From: Hypholoma sublateritium FD-334 SS-4
Lineage: Eukaryota > Basidiomycota > Agaricomycetes > Agaricales > Strophariaceae
Direction of reading: 5' to 3'
NCBI GenBank assembly: GCA_000827495.1
Contig: KN817551.1
Coordinates: 192,607-237,349, forward strand
Length of the DNA: 44,743 nucleotides
In this document: one piece after another, positions 9,681 through 20,480 of the stretch
How positions within the stretch are numbered: the stretch's first letter is position 1
How the letters are laid out: the number at the start of each line of letters is the position of its first letter
Notes under the pieces: model-generated
What the model was told of the DNA's origin: nothing
Seen by the model: only the letters and a program-made list of their open reading frames with translations
Database searches by the model: none
Translations under genes and position numbers: made by a program

Positions 9681-11703
9681 CTATTTTTTCAGAGGAACGA
9701 GCTTGGCAAATTTAGCCCAGTGGCCGGCACTAGTACGTTGAGCAAGCAAGAAAGTCTCGTGAACCGACGCAGAGGAAAGGGTCCATCGTTTGACTTGATC
9801 GTGATACGTGCTTGCCGAGGGAGGAGTCTGGTGAAAAACTTTGATAAATCGATCCTCATACCTCTCACGATCCAGATTTCGAAGCTCGTGCATTTTCCGG
9901 AAACCATGGACCATGTCAACAACATACATGTTGTTAGGCCAGATGAGGGTCGACCCAGGAAGAAGCGGAGGCGGACCCGTGAGCGGAGAAGCAATATCAA
10001 AGAGCTCTGATGAAACAGACAGAGACGGAGACTGTACACCCTGAAGAAGAAAGTCCATCGGCAGGTCCTGAGGTGAGTCCAAGATGGAAATAGGGTTCCC
10101 AAGGGTTAACCCTCGCGGAGATGCATCACGAATGCGCACAGGTGAGAGCAGAGACTCTGGAAACAGTTCCGATAGAGCCTTTTCGTGATCCGAATTGTCG
10201 TGCTCTTGTTTGATCTTCTTACGATACGCTGGACAGTAGTTAGTGATAAAGCTGATAGAGATAGAAAAACATGCAGACGAATTGATGTTGAGTCAACAAA
10301 CTCCACTTCTCCCTCTGATGATTCATCCAGATCCACTCTCTTCTCCTTTCCCTTTCGTTTGAGCTCTCGGGCTGCCTTGCTTGATCTAGAGCGTGAATTG
10401 GAAGTCATATACACTCGAGAAGTGCCACTGCTGTGTGGGCGCAAAGTCGCAATGCTAAGCTGCGTCTCAAAGTCCTGGCAAATAGTTCCTGCACGTCGCA
10501 GTAGCAAGTAGCTGTCAGTTTTGACAATATGAGCGCACGAGACAGGACACTCAAGCCAAATGTGGTGCTTTGTGTCGTAAAACTCCAAACTAGCACCACC
10601 TAGACGTTCAAGAGTGGTAGAACAGTCAGTGATCCTCCACTTGGGCCACTGGGGGCATGCATACACAATGAAAATTGACGGCGGTTTCACGCTCTGTTTG
10701 TAATCAAAGTTTAGGTAGTCTACAGTCACGAAATGTTAATATATGCGCACCTTTTCCCACCAGATGATTCGAAACCTGTGGGCAATTTCATTGTCCACCT
10801 GCCCTCGTCCAAGCACTGCAGGAGACTGCTGCGTTCGATCCTCAAAGGTACGCATCCAATCTGGCGCCATTTGTGTCGTTATTGTAGGTTTATTTGCGGC
10901 CGTCACCCGTGTTATTGGAATTCTCGCGGTTGTTGGATTAGACGTATAGGGGTGTATTTGAGCTGTTGATGTCGAAGCTGAAGCTGTTGGGGCCGCCGGA
11001 AACGGAGAAGGGGATCGTATGGCAGCACAAGAAGCAGCCAGTGCTGCCTGAAATGCTTCTTCTTCTTCATGGTCAAGTCGTGCTTCTTGTTCATTTTCTT
11101 GGCGGACATGGTCAGCATCTGCTTGTGTACGTCGGATAAGCTGGATAGTTGGGTCTTCGTCTAGAAATCTCTGCGCGGTAGATTCAAATGAAAGGCCGGG
11201 AACTATGATTTTATTTATTAGAAGTACTACCCACAAAGTAGAGCAGTAACTACGTACACATGATTGGCTGCACTGGGACACCTTTATGATCACGAAGGAG
11301 GCACCCGCCCTGTTTAATGCAGCAACCCTTGCAGGATCTGTTTCCACAGGAGCCGTGCGCATTCCTTCTGCATCCCGGTGTACCAGAGCACTTGGCAACA
11401 GTCTTCGATGTCTGCGAAGCACTGGTAATCGGATGATTTGATGGTTGTGTGATGATGACCTGGTTGTCAGTCGAGTGGGTGCCTGTAAAAGATAAAGGGA
11501 ATGTGTGGTGCCATCCTCTCTCATCTATACATGCAAAGCACTGCCTGGACCTCAATAAATGAATGTTCGAGGTGGATGTATGCGCCTACATGAACATAAT
11601 AGTGCCCAGGGTAATTCCCCCCTTTAGCTGGCCCTTGTATTATGAGAAGCTTCCCACATCGGCTACATGGAAACTTTGCATTGGGAGGAATTGTGGATGA
11701 CAT
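9681..11703 (-). CDS. Cys-rich conserved hypothetical protein, partner in KDZ-type element
   Basis: Five exons: 11590-11703, 11258-11540, 10751-11202, 10279-10693 and 9681-10228, all phases consistent, giving 603 aa; introns are 49-57 nt, and intron 4 has an actaac branch site. Residues 13-42 form a zinc-ribbon-like set (CSRCGK, then CFAC). Residues 89-118 carry seven cysteines (KCSGTPGC, CGNRSCKGCC, GC), a second metal-binding candidate. Residues about 145-185 are acidic and probably coiled coil. Ser/Thr/Pro-rich linkers follow, with a basic-acidic patch (KRKGKEKRVDLDESSEGEVE). The C-terminal 120 residues (WPNNMYVVDM, RWTLSSASVHE) look like a folded domain I cannot name. Position inside the inverted repeats suggests an accessory function for transposition or regulation; this is inference from context only. 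Confidence 0.7.
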
Positions 11704-11826
11704 TTAAACGAGTAGTACAAAGAGGACGTGTAAGGTATCGACGGGAGGAGACGGGAGGAGACGGAAGCGGTGAAGCACACTGGATTCAACCGGATATCAG
11801 TTGCCGGTACATCCCGCCGTAATGAT

Positions 11827-11854
11827 CGCCGTAAACGATCGCCGGAATTCCGAA
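11827..11854 (-). repeat. Right inverted repeat of KDZ-type element
   Basis: The reverse complement reads TTCGGAATTCCGGCGATCGT followed by TTACGGCG, identical to the two halves of the left copy at 7095-7133. Confidence 0.85.
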
Positions 11855-13337
11855 CTCACGAACGCCCTCGAAAGGCGGGGACTGAGCGCCGCGCAAGCGG
11901 GCGGTGCCGCTACCGTTGCCGGTGATGCCGCGTCCAGGAGTGCCGGTATGCCGGGAGTCCTGCAACGGATGCCCTCTGAATGTGTGCGTGCCCAGCTCTG
12001 CTGGTCGATGCACTGTTCAGATTGCATTGTAAAAATACCATCCCCATTGTGCGAAAGGTTGGTGTGTAATTGATGTAGGCGTTCTCTAGCCTGGTTATTT
12101 TTCTTTCATTTTTGCTGTTTCTGCTCCCACAAAGAACCATCCATATTCCCCCTCCCCTCGCCCACGTTATTCTGACCCCCATCTGTTCCCAAGAAGGTGG
12201 TGACACATCCCGCAACATTTTTTATACCGACACCACCTCAGCACTTCACCATGCAATGCATAGTACCCACGCGCCGCCTTCCCCGCCGCCTCAGCCACAT
12301 GGTCAGCAGCCTACGCGGTGATAAAATGTGGCTGCTAATGGTCTGATTTATTCTGCTGTAAAATTCAGCGTTCCAACTGACGTGGTTCCCGCATCTGTTG
12401 AGCAACATCTCACGCCAAAGAGGCAGATCCCGCACAGTCTGCGACGGAGCGCATATCCACCGCGCTGGACGGCCCACATGCGCCCGCATGATGAACGGGA
12501 ACTATTAGAGCCCTTCTTCCTTTTAATATAATTATTTACGATGCGGCATACAGTGTTCATTCTGGGCTACGCAAATGGCTGTATTGGCGTGCCGTCTCGG
12601 AAGGGTGCGCGCAGGTGCAAGGCGCACGCGTGCACATTAAGAACTGGTTATAGACCGAACAGAAAGTACTTCTGGTGAGTACGATGAGCGCTTCGGATGC
12701 TATGACATCGTCTTGCAACCATTTACGGCCCAGGTTTGGACCCAAAGTGCCCCAGCCTGACACATACGCGATTCTTCTTTCCCCCGTTCATCTTCACCCG
12801 CGTGCAAAGTAGCTATGCCGTGTTCGGTGCAGCTGGGCATCTCACCGCGATGCAGGATTACATGCTTCTCATGAATATTACCTACACCCGTGAATGACCG
12901 CATCTGCGTCTCTGTGGAACTATGCGCTGCGCCATCTCCCAGGATATGCGACAGAAAACACACGCGTTGCCGGCATGACGAGTCAGTTTGACTCTCGAAG
13001 CTTTGGGCTCGCTTGTGCCGATCAGTAGAGACATGCGAAGTCAATATTTATAGGGGCTTATCGATGTGAGTGGAGCGATTCTTGTTGGAACTTGAAGGAT
13101 AGCCTGTTACATTATCTAGTCAGGTAACTAGAATATTCCAAGTGGTAACACGTTCTCTGTGAACGACATTAATACTAGTAAGAACTGCATGTTAGGGATA
13201 CGGCATCCTTATATGGTCAAATAATGTCCGACCACCTTACTCAGCTACGAGGTATATATAGATATTATTTCTTCGAATTCCTTCCGACCAGGACCCATGC
13301 CGTGCCGAGACGACTACGCAATCGATTAAAAGTACGA
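11855..13337. other. Gene-free spacer between KDZ-type element and SDR gene
   Basis: GC-rich to 12000, then mixed composition. I see no recognisable gene. Reading frames of 60-114 codons exist on both strands (for example 12700-13044 minus, and a 64-codon plus-strand frame ending at 12897) but none carries a known motif, a supporting intron pattern or a paralog in the window. Just before the element, 11739-11765 holds a short direct repeat of acgggaggaga. Confidence 0.5.
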
Positions 13338-13343
13338 TATAAA
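13338..13343 (+). promoter_or_regulatory. TATA box of the SDR gene
   Basis: TATAAA within cgatataaagg, 62 nt upstream of the start codon at 13400. The region between contains ccaccctcctcac, a pyrimidine-rich stretch common near fungal start sites. Confidence 0.5.
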
Positions 13344-13399
13344 GGCAAAATATAGCGTTCAAATTCATTCCAGTTCCACCCTCCTCACAGAACAATCTA

Positions 13400-14472
13400 A
13401 TGTCGGAAACCACGGTATACCTCGTCACCGGCTCCAATAGGGGCTTAGGTACGTCGAATGTACATGCTTGATACCCAGAAACCCATCTGAACTTAACATG
13501 ACACTGGCACAGGCCTTGGACTTGTAACTCGCATTCTGGAAAAGCATGATCATGCATTTGTTTACGCGGGAGCTCGCAATCCCGAAAAAGCACAACCTCT
13601 ACAGAATCTGCAGGCTAAATACCCTAACAGAATTTCAGTCGTCAAATGCGTATCTGCTGATGTTGAAGGGAATACCGCACTTGCGAGAGAGATCGAGAAG
13701 CGCCATGGACGGCTGGATACGGTCATTGCTAACGCGGGTACGTTCGTTGAGTTTTCTCCGTGACGCGAAAACTGCATCTTACTTTGAAAATCCAAGCTAT
13801 CTGCGATACAACCGGCGATGTTTCCAACATTAGTGTCCCTCTCCTAGAGGAGCATTTTCATGTACGCCTATACTCCTTTTCCGAAGATACGATCACTCCA
13901 AACAAGTATCATGCTTTTAGGTGAATGTCACCGGTACCATTGTCTTGTTCCAAGCGGTATACGGTCTCCTCAAGAAAAGCATCTCGCCGCGCTTTGTCCC
14001 AATCAGCAGTAGCGTCGGCTGTCTTGACAGTGATTCAATAAAACATCTCGCTGGTGGTCTTGCATATGGTGCATCGAAAGCTGCTTTAAATTGGGCGACA
14101 AGAAAGATACATTTTGAGAATGAATGGCTAGGTGCGTACCACCGTTTCGCGTCTATATCACTTTAACTTAATAGAAACTATTCTAACGCAGTTGCATTTC
14201 CATTGTCCCCTGGAGCCACTGATACCGATATGCGTCAGTATCTGAATTTAGTAATAAAAAAAGTTCAAACGACTCATACTCTTTGAATTCCAGTGCGCGG
14301 CAATGTGGCCGCAGATACGACCGGTTATTTGGAGAAGCTTTACGGGGAGAATACCAGCGTTCCAACCGTGGAGGCAGTCTCTTCTTCGCTTATCAATATA
14401 ATCGATAAATCCACGCGCGATAATGATGGAGGACGGTTCATTCACGTTGATGGAACTCAAATTCCGTGGTGA
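13400..14472 (+). CDS. Short-chain dehydrogenase/reductase (C-factor/ketoreductase-like)
   Basis: Six exons: 13400-13448, 13513-13737, 13797-13861, 13921-14131, 14192-14233 and 14294-14472, giving 256 aa, the normal length for a classical SDR. The nucleotide-binding motif TGSNRGLGLG is at residues 10-19. The usual NAG reads NAA at 90-92 because intron 2 splits the last codon. Catalytic serine lies in PISSSVG (143-144), and Tyr162 and Lys166 form YGASK. SPGATDTDM follows in the expected place after the active site. The family reduces carbonyls or oxidises alcohols with NAD(P)(H); the short fungal group with this profile is often annotated as norsolorinic-acid-ketoreductase-like, but the substrate cannot be told. 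All exon phases agree and no break is seen. It stands alone, with no biosynthetic neighbours. Confidence 0.9.
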
Positions 14473-16140
14473 TCATAGCTACTCTGCAGGAACTCTTGAG
14501 AAATGACTTAGATGTTCTACGCTTCTACATTGGTAATTAAAAAGTACAATTCCGCCACGACGTGCGCAGATGAGGCCCAAGTTCTCAGAAATACTGACTG
14601 ATATTAGCACCGGATCTCTTGCATGCTACATAGTATGGAACTAGAATTATCCTGGTGCGGCAACGTTGACAAAGTCAAATGTAGAAATTTGGTGCGCGTC
14701 GTGGGCGATACAGAGTAAGCCAGGCGTCGGCTGCGCGGCACGGAATTATAACGGGCCGGGAACCGGGACCGTCAGTGCGTGGGAAGTTAAAAATTATGCT
14801 CCAGGGTCCGTCTGCGCATTTTCTTTCGCTCACATTTTCCCATTTTCTGGGCTTGCAAGACCCTCGTGCATCGTCGTGACATCAAATTATAATTCAGAGC
14901 CTATCTTTCCTCCTCGTTCAACTGAATCGTCGAGCGGAACGATCCATTGCGGCGCTGATTCTGTAGGGTGTACAGGGGGAAAGAACACTGGAGTCCTTTT
15001 ATACGGGTCAGGGGTGTGTGATGCGATCTTCCTGAATCCCCAGCTGTCGTCTTGTACGCCGTATTCACCAGCTCTCTTTCTCCTTCCCCTCTTCGACTGC
15101 TCCGTGTATTTGCCGCCCCCAACATTGAGATCGTAGAGTGCTGAGCGGACCATAACTTCCCCAATTGGCTCTGTTTCTGTGACTCGCTCTCTCTTCAGCC
15201 TGGTCTCTTGTTATTCGTTTCATTGATCGCCTGGCTACCTCCACATGTCTTCGCTCTCTATGACGCGCTCTGCGCGAGGCCCCTGCTTCGTGGTTATGTT
15301 TACCCGCCACTGTGCTCTGCCCCCGTCTACTCTACGTCACGCCGCACGGCTGCTGTTACCGTCCGTCCGTCATGCGCGGTGTGCGCCCGATTTTGGTTTG
15401 GATGGTTGATCAGTACCTACGAAGATCTTCAACGGACTGTGCTGCAACCAAAACTTGGCTGCACCACGCCTTCTGCCTTTGTGTCCCGTAACTTCTGCGT
15501 CGCGCATGTTGTCTCTTTGTTCTGCGATATATGTGCATGCGTACCGGCCATTTCTTATGTATAATGCCCTGATGGAGCGCACAATCGGGCGACCAGCTCG
15601 ACGATATTCATCTTCTTCCCGTAACCGAAATCCTTCTTCATCTGGTGATTAGTGCAGGATGGATGTCTAACTGACTCTGACCGTTTCCACGGCCTGTGAC
15701 GCCAGGCGAGGCACTGTTCAGTACTCTGATTTTCTTCTGAGGTACGTCAAGTGTACGAGGGGTAACTATGAAGCCCGTGGCCGGTTCGTAAATGACAAGC
15801 GCTCTTTGGGTATGACCTACTTACTCGAGCACGGTCTTGGTTAATTCGCATTTTCGAAACGCTTGATTGATTTAGCGGGGATCCCGGGTGGCGATTGAAT
15901 ATTGAACGTTTGAACGCTCTACTGGTCTTACAAAGCAAGGTCTCTACGTTTTTCTTTGCAGATATATCTTAACTTGGCCATTATAATTATCCATGCCGCA
16001 TTCAGCCAGAAAGCTGGCCAAAGGCCCCAAGCGCAGGCTTTATAATCATACGCTGGGGCCATCGGCCATGCTGTCTCCACAGTTCCCTATTCTGTCGACA
16101 GCAAGCAATGGATGGCCCAAAACGACATGGCCTGCAATGA
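14473..16140. other. Gene-free stretch
   Basis: No gene recognised. Mixed frames of 60-160 codons occur on both strands without motifs. Pyrimidine-rich segments followed by AG (for example near 15200 and 15620-15660) look like decayed introns. From about 15770 to 16140 several ggcc/tggcc clusters lead into the u1 promoter. Confidence 0.5.
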
Positions 16141-16144
16141 CACT

Positions 16145-16189
16145 TGTGGCATATATTCGGAGTGTCAGAGTGGCTCTACTGTATAAATA
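16145..16189 (+). promoter_or_regulatory. u1 core promoter
   Basis: TGTGGC at 16145-16150, agtggc at 16169-16174 and TATAAATA at 16182-16189. This is the loosest version of the promoter shared by u2-u6: the second box is closer to TATA (13 nt start-to-start rather than 20-21). Confidence 0.6.
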
Positions 16190-16257
16190 CAGCGTCGAAC
16201 GAGGAGGAGAAACGCATTCACCACTTCAATCTCGCATTGGACCTGCCTTCCTCTACA

Positions 16258-16380
16258 ATGCCTCCAAATTTTATCGACGTGAACTCCTTTCCCCGGGAGC
16301 ACATATCTGGCGCTAGACGCGCACAGCAAGCACGCTACCTGATTGACCTGTCTGGACGCCCCTTGCGTGTCTCCAGTTGA
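16258..16380 (+). CDS. u1 first reading frame, QARYLID family, 40 aa
   Basis: The ATG lies 76 nt downstream of the TATA box. The frame starts MPPNFIDVNSF and contains RAQQARYLIDLSG, then stops at TGA 16378. The 20-nt segment at 16327-16346 (CAAGCACGCTACCTGATTGA) is identical in u3 and u6. No signal peptide or membrane segment is seen. It may be a small protein, a leader reading frame, or a first exon. A gtacgt donor lies 22 nt past the stop and cctttttccag ends the likely intron at 16454. The frame one base ahead, opening at TTG 16343, stays open across that donor. Function unknown. Confidence 0.45.
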   Translation: MPPNFIDVNSFPREHISGARRAQQARYLIDLSGRPLRVSS

Positions 16381-16454
16381 TACCCATGAGGCCCTCCAAC
16401 GTACGTCCGCTCCTTCTGTCAATTTGACCATGTGCTTATTTTCCCTTTTTCCAG

Positions 16455-16856
16455 GGCCCGTTTGCCCCTTGAACAACCGATTGGCGGGCCTGTTATCGCC
16501 ACTGCAGATCGAAGGGGTGCCCTCGCAGAGGGCGCGAACTGTGGACGAGCGAGATCCGACGAACGAAGGCACTGTCCGGGCCACTCGAGCGACAATGCGC
16601 GGCATACCGTGGAATCGAGTTCCTCGAGGTATGTGTTAGAGCTTCTGGCTCACTCCAACAATCTTTGCTAACAATCATAATTCGGTTTAGGAGGCTAATT
16701 GACGTCGCTCATCTCTGTCTAAGCAAGCGCCAACTCCCGTCTCTGGTGGTTCTCCGCCTATGCCTCAGGATTCGACTGACGAAGGCTTGGTTGTGGATAC
16801 GTACATTCCACGAGAGGAATGTTTCGGAGCTCTTCACACCTGGGCATTTTAAGTAC
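16455..16856 (+). other. u1 downstream exon-like segments
   Basis: After the acceptor at 16454 an open segment runs to a gtatgt donor at 16630 and contains NNRLAGLLSP and RATRATMRGIPWNRVPR in one frame. A second open segment from about 16724 to 16856 reads SKQAPTPVSGGSPPMPQDST followed by DEGLVVDTYIPREE and stops at TAA. The donor, polypyrimidine tract and acceptor look genuine, but the joint frame with the first exon is not clear, so the gene is either spliced in a way I cannot resolve or is decayed. Confidence 0.35.
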
Positions 16857-16923
16857 AGACACAGCGCAGTAATCGACTCATTCATATCCCGGCACACTTT
16901 CACGGACGCAACGCGTTCTCTCC

Positions 16924-16954
16924 GTTAGTTATCAAACTGTAGCTGTTAGTCCTT
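16924..16954 (+). promoter_or_regulatory. u1 conserved 3' motif
   Basis: GTTAGTTATCAAACTGTAGC followed by tgttagtcctt. The same motif closes u2, u3, u4, u5 and u6, always about 0.7-1.6 kb downstream of the family promoter. It probably lies in the 3' untranslated region; role unknown. Confidence 0.6.
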
Positions 16955-18784
16955 ATATCTGCCACCCCAGCTCTCCACAATTGTTCCCAATATTATGCAC
17001 GCTACTTGATTGAACTGCCACGTATTGTTTTGTCCTGCTGATAAACAATTTATTTCGTCCCAAATGCCGGTTTTACTTTGAATTTTGAAAGCGTGATGTT
17101 TACAGGTTGTATTGTACTGTTTCAACTGACCCAAGAAAGGCGGACTTCATCGTTCGGGCCGAGATCAGGAAGCGTGAGCGTGCCGAATAAACCTGCCGAC
17201 AATGCCGAGTGAGGTTGAATACCCACGCGATCCCGCTGTCAGCGATATTCCTCTCTTACTTATACTTCGTCTCCGAAACCCCTTGAGCATCGTCAACCGA
17301 TGGCTATCGATCGCTCTGAAGTCAACGTAATCAATATGCTCCACTGGTGCGTGTTCTCTGAGGTCCTTGATGAAATACGATGATATGATGCGCTGTTTAT
17401 CATAAGGCACTGGATCGCGCATCGGCTGTATTTCGCCTGCACTCGATGCTGTGACACCATGGGCGTGAAATCTTGAAGCCGCCAATAGGATAGATCAGGA
17501 AGATCCCCACTTGCGGTGTGTCATTCTCACTTCGATTCCCAGAGCCCGCCTGACCTTGTACACTCACTGGGACTCAGCTATTGCTAGCTGTGCACTTCGT
17601 ACGTCTGTCGCGGCTGGTATTCGTGGACGCGGATATGTGACTTCCCGACGACTCCTCTGATTTGTTTAGGTACGATGTTCCGCTCCCTTCCGAGCCTTCG
17701 ATTGACTTTCAGTCACTCCTCACCTGTTCGGCCTGTCAGCAGTCTTCAGTCCTACGGATATCTCAATCGGGTGACCACCGACGTCTTCTACCGCTTCAAG
17801 CACCCACAAAAAACTGGACCCCTGGCACTGTTACATTCTCCTGGGACACACACCGGTACGCAGGACATGCCCATAGGCGCACCTCGGCAGGTCCAGTATC
17901 AACGTTCAACGTTTGTATAGGTGCGCAGACGCCGCTCCTGGTCATCGTCTTCTTATCTGTTTCCCTGGACATTGTCGAAACCACCTGGATTTTACTCCTC
18001 GCGATATGTATGGATGCTCTGCGTCGCTATGACCTGCTCCCCCTTGATCTTTATCTGCTCGCGACACCCGTCCACTGCTCCGACTTTTGCTTATTCGCTG
18101 ATGTACTCCGATACTGAGATCCTGATGCTACGCCGTGCGGCTTCTGCGTTTATGAGGAGCGCTGTGCACCCGCTGTTCCAGTTGGCGGATCTCGCTGTCA
18201 AATACCTTGCGTATTACTCCATGCATCCTTCTGGTGGAAGGTATATCCTGCCGATCGCACCTGTCATACTGCTGCTCATTTGTCAGGTTATGTGTTTCGC
18301 GTCTGTTTAGCCTTGTTCTTGGAGGCGTCATTTCCCTCGTATGTCAGCTGCGAGGGGATAAATACCGTGCCTCTATGATTCTCGGACTGTGCTTAGCAGA
18401 TGTTCCTCCACAATACCACAAATTACACCAACCACTTCGGATATCATATCTGAACCTCGCGTACTTCTTCTACCTCCTACGTCCATTCATGCGCGCCGCT
18501 TTGTCGAGTTTTTTGTCCCACAAGGTGGAGGTCGTTCACGCATGTGCGTTCGCGCTGCTTTGGGGACATAAGGTCCACGTCGCGTACGCGGGCATGACGT
18601 TGGTGGCAGGTTTGCTAAGTTTGCAGCTATGTTTGTATATTTTAGCGTCCAATTATTGTAAAAATAAAACATCCGAATAAATGGACCATATAATGCACAT
18701 GGAATTATTTTAAACGTAAGTAAAGAATGTTCTTCAAATCTTAATATAATACACTAAACAAGTAGATTGTACCTTATCAACCAG
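16955..18784. other. Gene-free stretch
   Basis: No gene called. An isolated partial copy of the family 20-nt segment lies at 16994-17013. Frames such as 17662-18117 and 18207-18680 on the plus strand are long enough to notice but have no motif, no paralog in the window and no splice support. A hydrophobic composition around 17930-18300 reflects pyrimidine-rich DNA rather than a clear membrane protein. Confidence 0.45.
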
Positions 18785-18849
18785 GTCCGCGACAGTTCGA
18801 AATCACAAGTCCACAAAAAAAAGAAAGACAGTGCTATGGAATGCTCGAC

Positions 18850-19942
18850 CTAAGCTGAAGTCGCAGTCCAGTCCTGATTCGCGTCTCCCGATGTGCAGGT
18901 CCAGATCTGCAAGACGTTGCCGTTAGTCAGGGAGCCGTTCGTGAGATCCAGACAGAAGTTCCCGCTGGGTAGCTCGATGGTGCCGGATCTGGTGACGGTG
19001 ACGGGTGTCCATGTTTGTTGCGGAAAGCCGACGAAGCACTCCCATATTTTCATCTGGATACCATTAGTCCCTGCGGAAGATCTCAGCAAGATAAACCGAC
19101 AAAAATGTTTGTGACGTACACGCAGACTCATCACCGGCATCGAGACACCAGAACGACTGATCGACGGGATTGACTGAGATCATCGAGTCTCCGTTCCATT
19201 TCCAGGCCTGGGTAGCAGAGTTGTTGCAGTCGAATCTAGGAACGTCTTTCAGTTGAGATGAAGAGACAAAGAAAGGGAGGAACATACACATCGACAGCGG
19301 TTCCGTTTGCATAGATACCTCCTTTAATTCCAATACATTTGGCGGCATCACTGGTTGGGTGGATATTCACCGCAGTGGTACCAATTTTCACTGGAACGCT
19401 GGTGTACTGCACGCCAGGCTCAGACACATCGCCCTATTGACCAGGAGCATTAAATATTCAAACATTTAGGATGAAATTGAACCAGTATGAGATTGAACCA
19501 CAAGATACGTACTGGTAATGTGGTCAGGAAGCTATGCTGAACTTGAATTTGGGCTGCGCCAGCCAATAGGTCGTCCGGTACAAAAAATGTGAAGTTCTCG
19601 AACGTGGTGACGTCGTTTCCGATCAAGCCTTGAGGTTTGTATTGTCCAATAAACAGAATTTCGCCGAGGTTTTCATTTGGAGGTGGGCAGCCGGTTCCAC
19701 AAGGAGCAATGCCGATTACAAGGCTGACCTCCAATTGCCCAGCTTCGTTGCTCTAGGTATGCATGCTCTTAATTAAATGTCGTCGTTGAGTAGGTACAGT
19801 TCAGACGCACGGTGTCAATACCGTTGATGAGTTGAATCCCAACGTCCGTGCCAGGAATGAGAGTGGCGCCCGGCGCGGGGGCACCGATGGACTGCGCTTG
19901 GATAGCGACGAAGAGCGAGGCGAGGAGGAATAGGGGTTTCAT
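18850..19942 (-). CDS. Secreted ricin-B-fold (CBM13-like) lectin, copy B
   Basis: Five exons: 19811-19942, 19513-19752, 19288-19433, 19120-19235 and 18850-19070, giving 284 aa. Exons 2 (240 nt) and 4 (116 nt) have exactly the lengths seen in copies A and C, and intron 4 is 49 nt in all three. Signal peptide MKPLFLLASLFVAIQA; N-terminal domain from SIGAPAPGATLIPG; ricin-B trefoil with QAW, QTW and QDW. It lacks the seven-residue GPxGPSG insert present in A and C, reading IGTTAVNIHP across that point, and has two extra residues before GTIELPSG. Intron 2 is longer (79 nt). The reading frame is intact. Sugar specificity cannot be told from sequence. Confidence 0.85.
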
Positions 19943-20480
19943 TTTTTGGATCGACTAGGAATTGTAGGAAACTATTTGTTTATGTACCATCGGTCGTTCA
20001 GCTCGTTACGGCAGTATATGCGCCCTCCAGGCTCCAGTGGAATTCTATGAAGCCAAGTTTAGAATGGGTACAGCGAGCGTATGGACCTAGATCCGGCGCA
20101 CGTTGAACTTTGGAAGCGTCCTTGTATAAATAGCGCTGTCCGTGAACGGAAGAACGGCATAAGTATGAAGCACTGCAATGGGCAAGCTATATTAATATAG
20201 CGGAATTCCAAGAGTATGCTACACCAATGCTAAGGGCAGAGAATGGCTCAAAACTACATCAGAGAGTGTAATTCTTCTAAGTCGCTAATCGTCTACCAGA
20301 ATATTGAGTCCAGCGTCAATGCATATAGTCCCCATGACCTTACGTCTTTGGAAGTCAGTAGATGAAGCTAAAAATAGTGCACGTCAAGTCCGGACTACAT
20401 ACAATTTACAAATGATGATTTCTACACGATGGCCTAATCTATCCGTAATATGTTTAATATTCGAAAAGTAAGACAGATAA
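19943..20480. repeat. Duplicated upstream block of lectin B (hAT empty site)
   Basis: This parallels 1708-2227 plus 6475-6640 without interruption. Around 20320 the sequence runs ccagaatattgagtccagcg straight through the position that holds the hAT element in copy A. It includes a tataaata near 20126 and the gaagctaaaaatag run near 20365. No gene is seen. Confidence 0.65.

Larger units (their letters stand above)
7095..11854. mobile_element. KDZ-type element bounded by inverted 28-bp repeats
   Basis: Two convergent genes (7268-9520 plus, 9681-11703 minus) lie between inverted copies of TTCGGAATTCCGGCGA...TCGTTTACGGCG at 7095-7133 and 11827-11854. The left copy has an 11-nt internal duplication. 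The repeats sit 134 and 123 nt outside the two start codons. CxC5/CxC6 proteins are known companions or members of KDZ (Kyakuja-Dileera-Zisupton) transposable elements in fungi. I found no target-site duplication directly outside these repeats, so they may be subterminal and the true ends may lie farther out. The boundaries given are those of the inverted repeat only. Confidence 0.65.

Noticed and set aside
7000..12000. Larger KDZ-element boundaries with CAG-type ends near 7009 and 11980
   Set aside because: The flanking 8-mers do not match, so there is no target duplication; the similarity was limited to a few GC-rich bases.
12700..13044. 114-codon minus-strand frame upstream of the SDR gene
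   Set aside because: No motif or promoter signal; an overlapping plus-strand frame is as plausible; neither has support.
17525..17545. Possible tRNA B-box (ttcgattccc)
   Set aside because: No matching A-box or foldable cloverleaf around it; no tRNA was found in the window.
17662..18680. Hydrophobic plus-strand frames suggesting a membrane protein
   Set aside because: Hydrophobicity follows from pyrimidine-rich DNA; frames are interrupted and no splice set joins them, and no paralog exists in the window.
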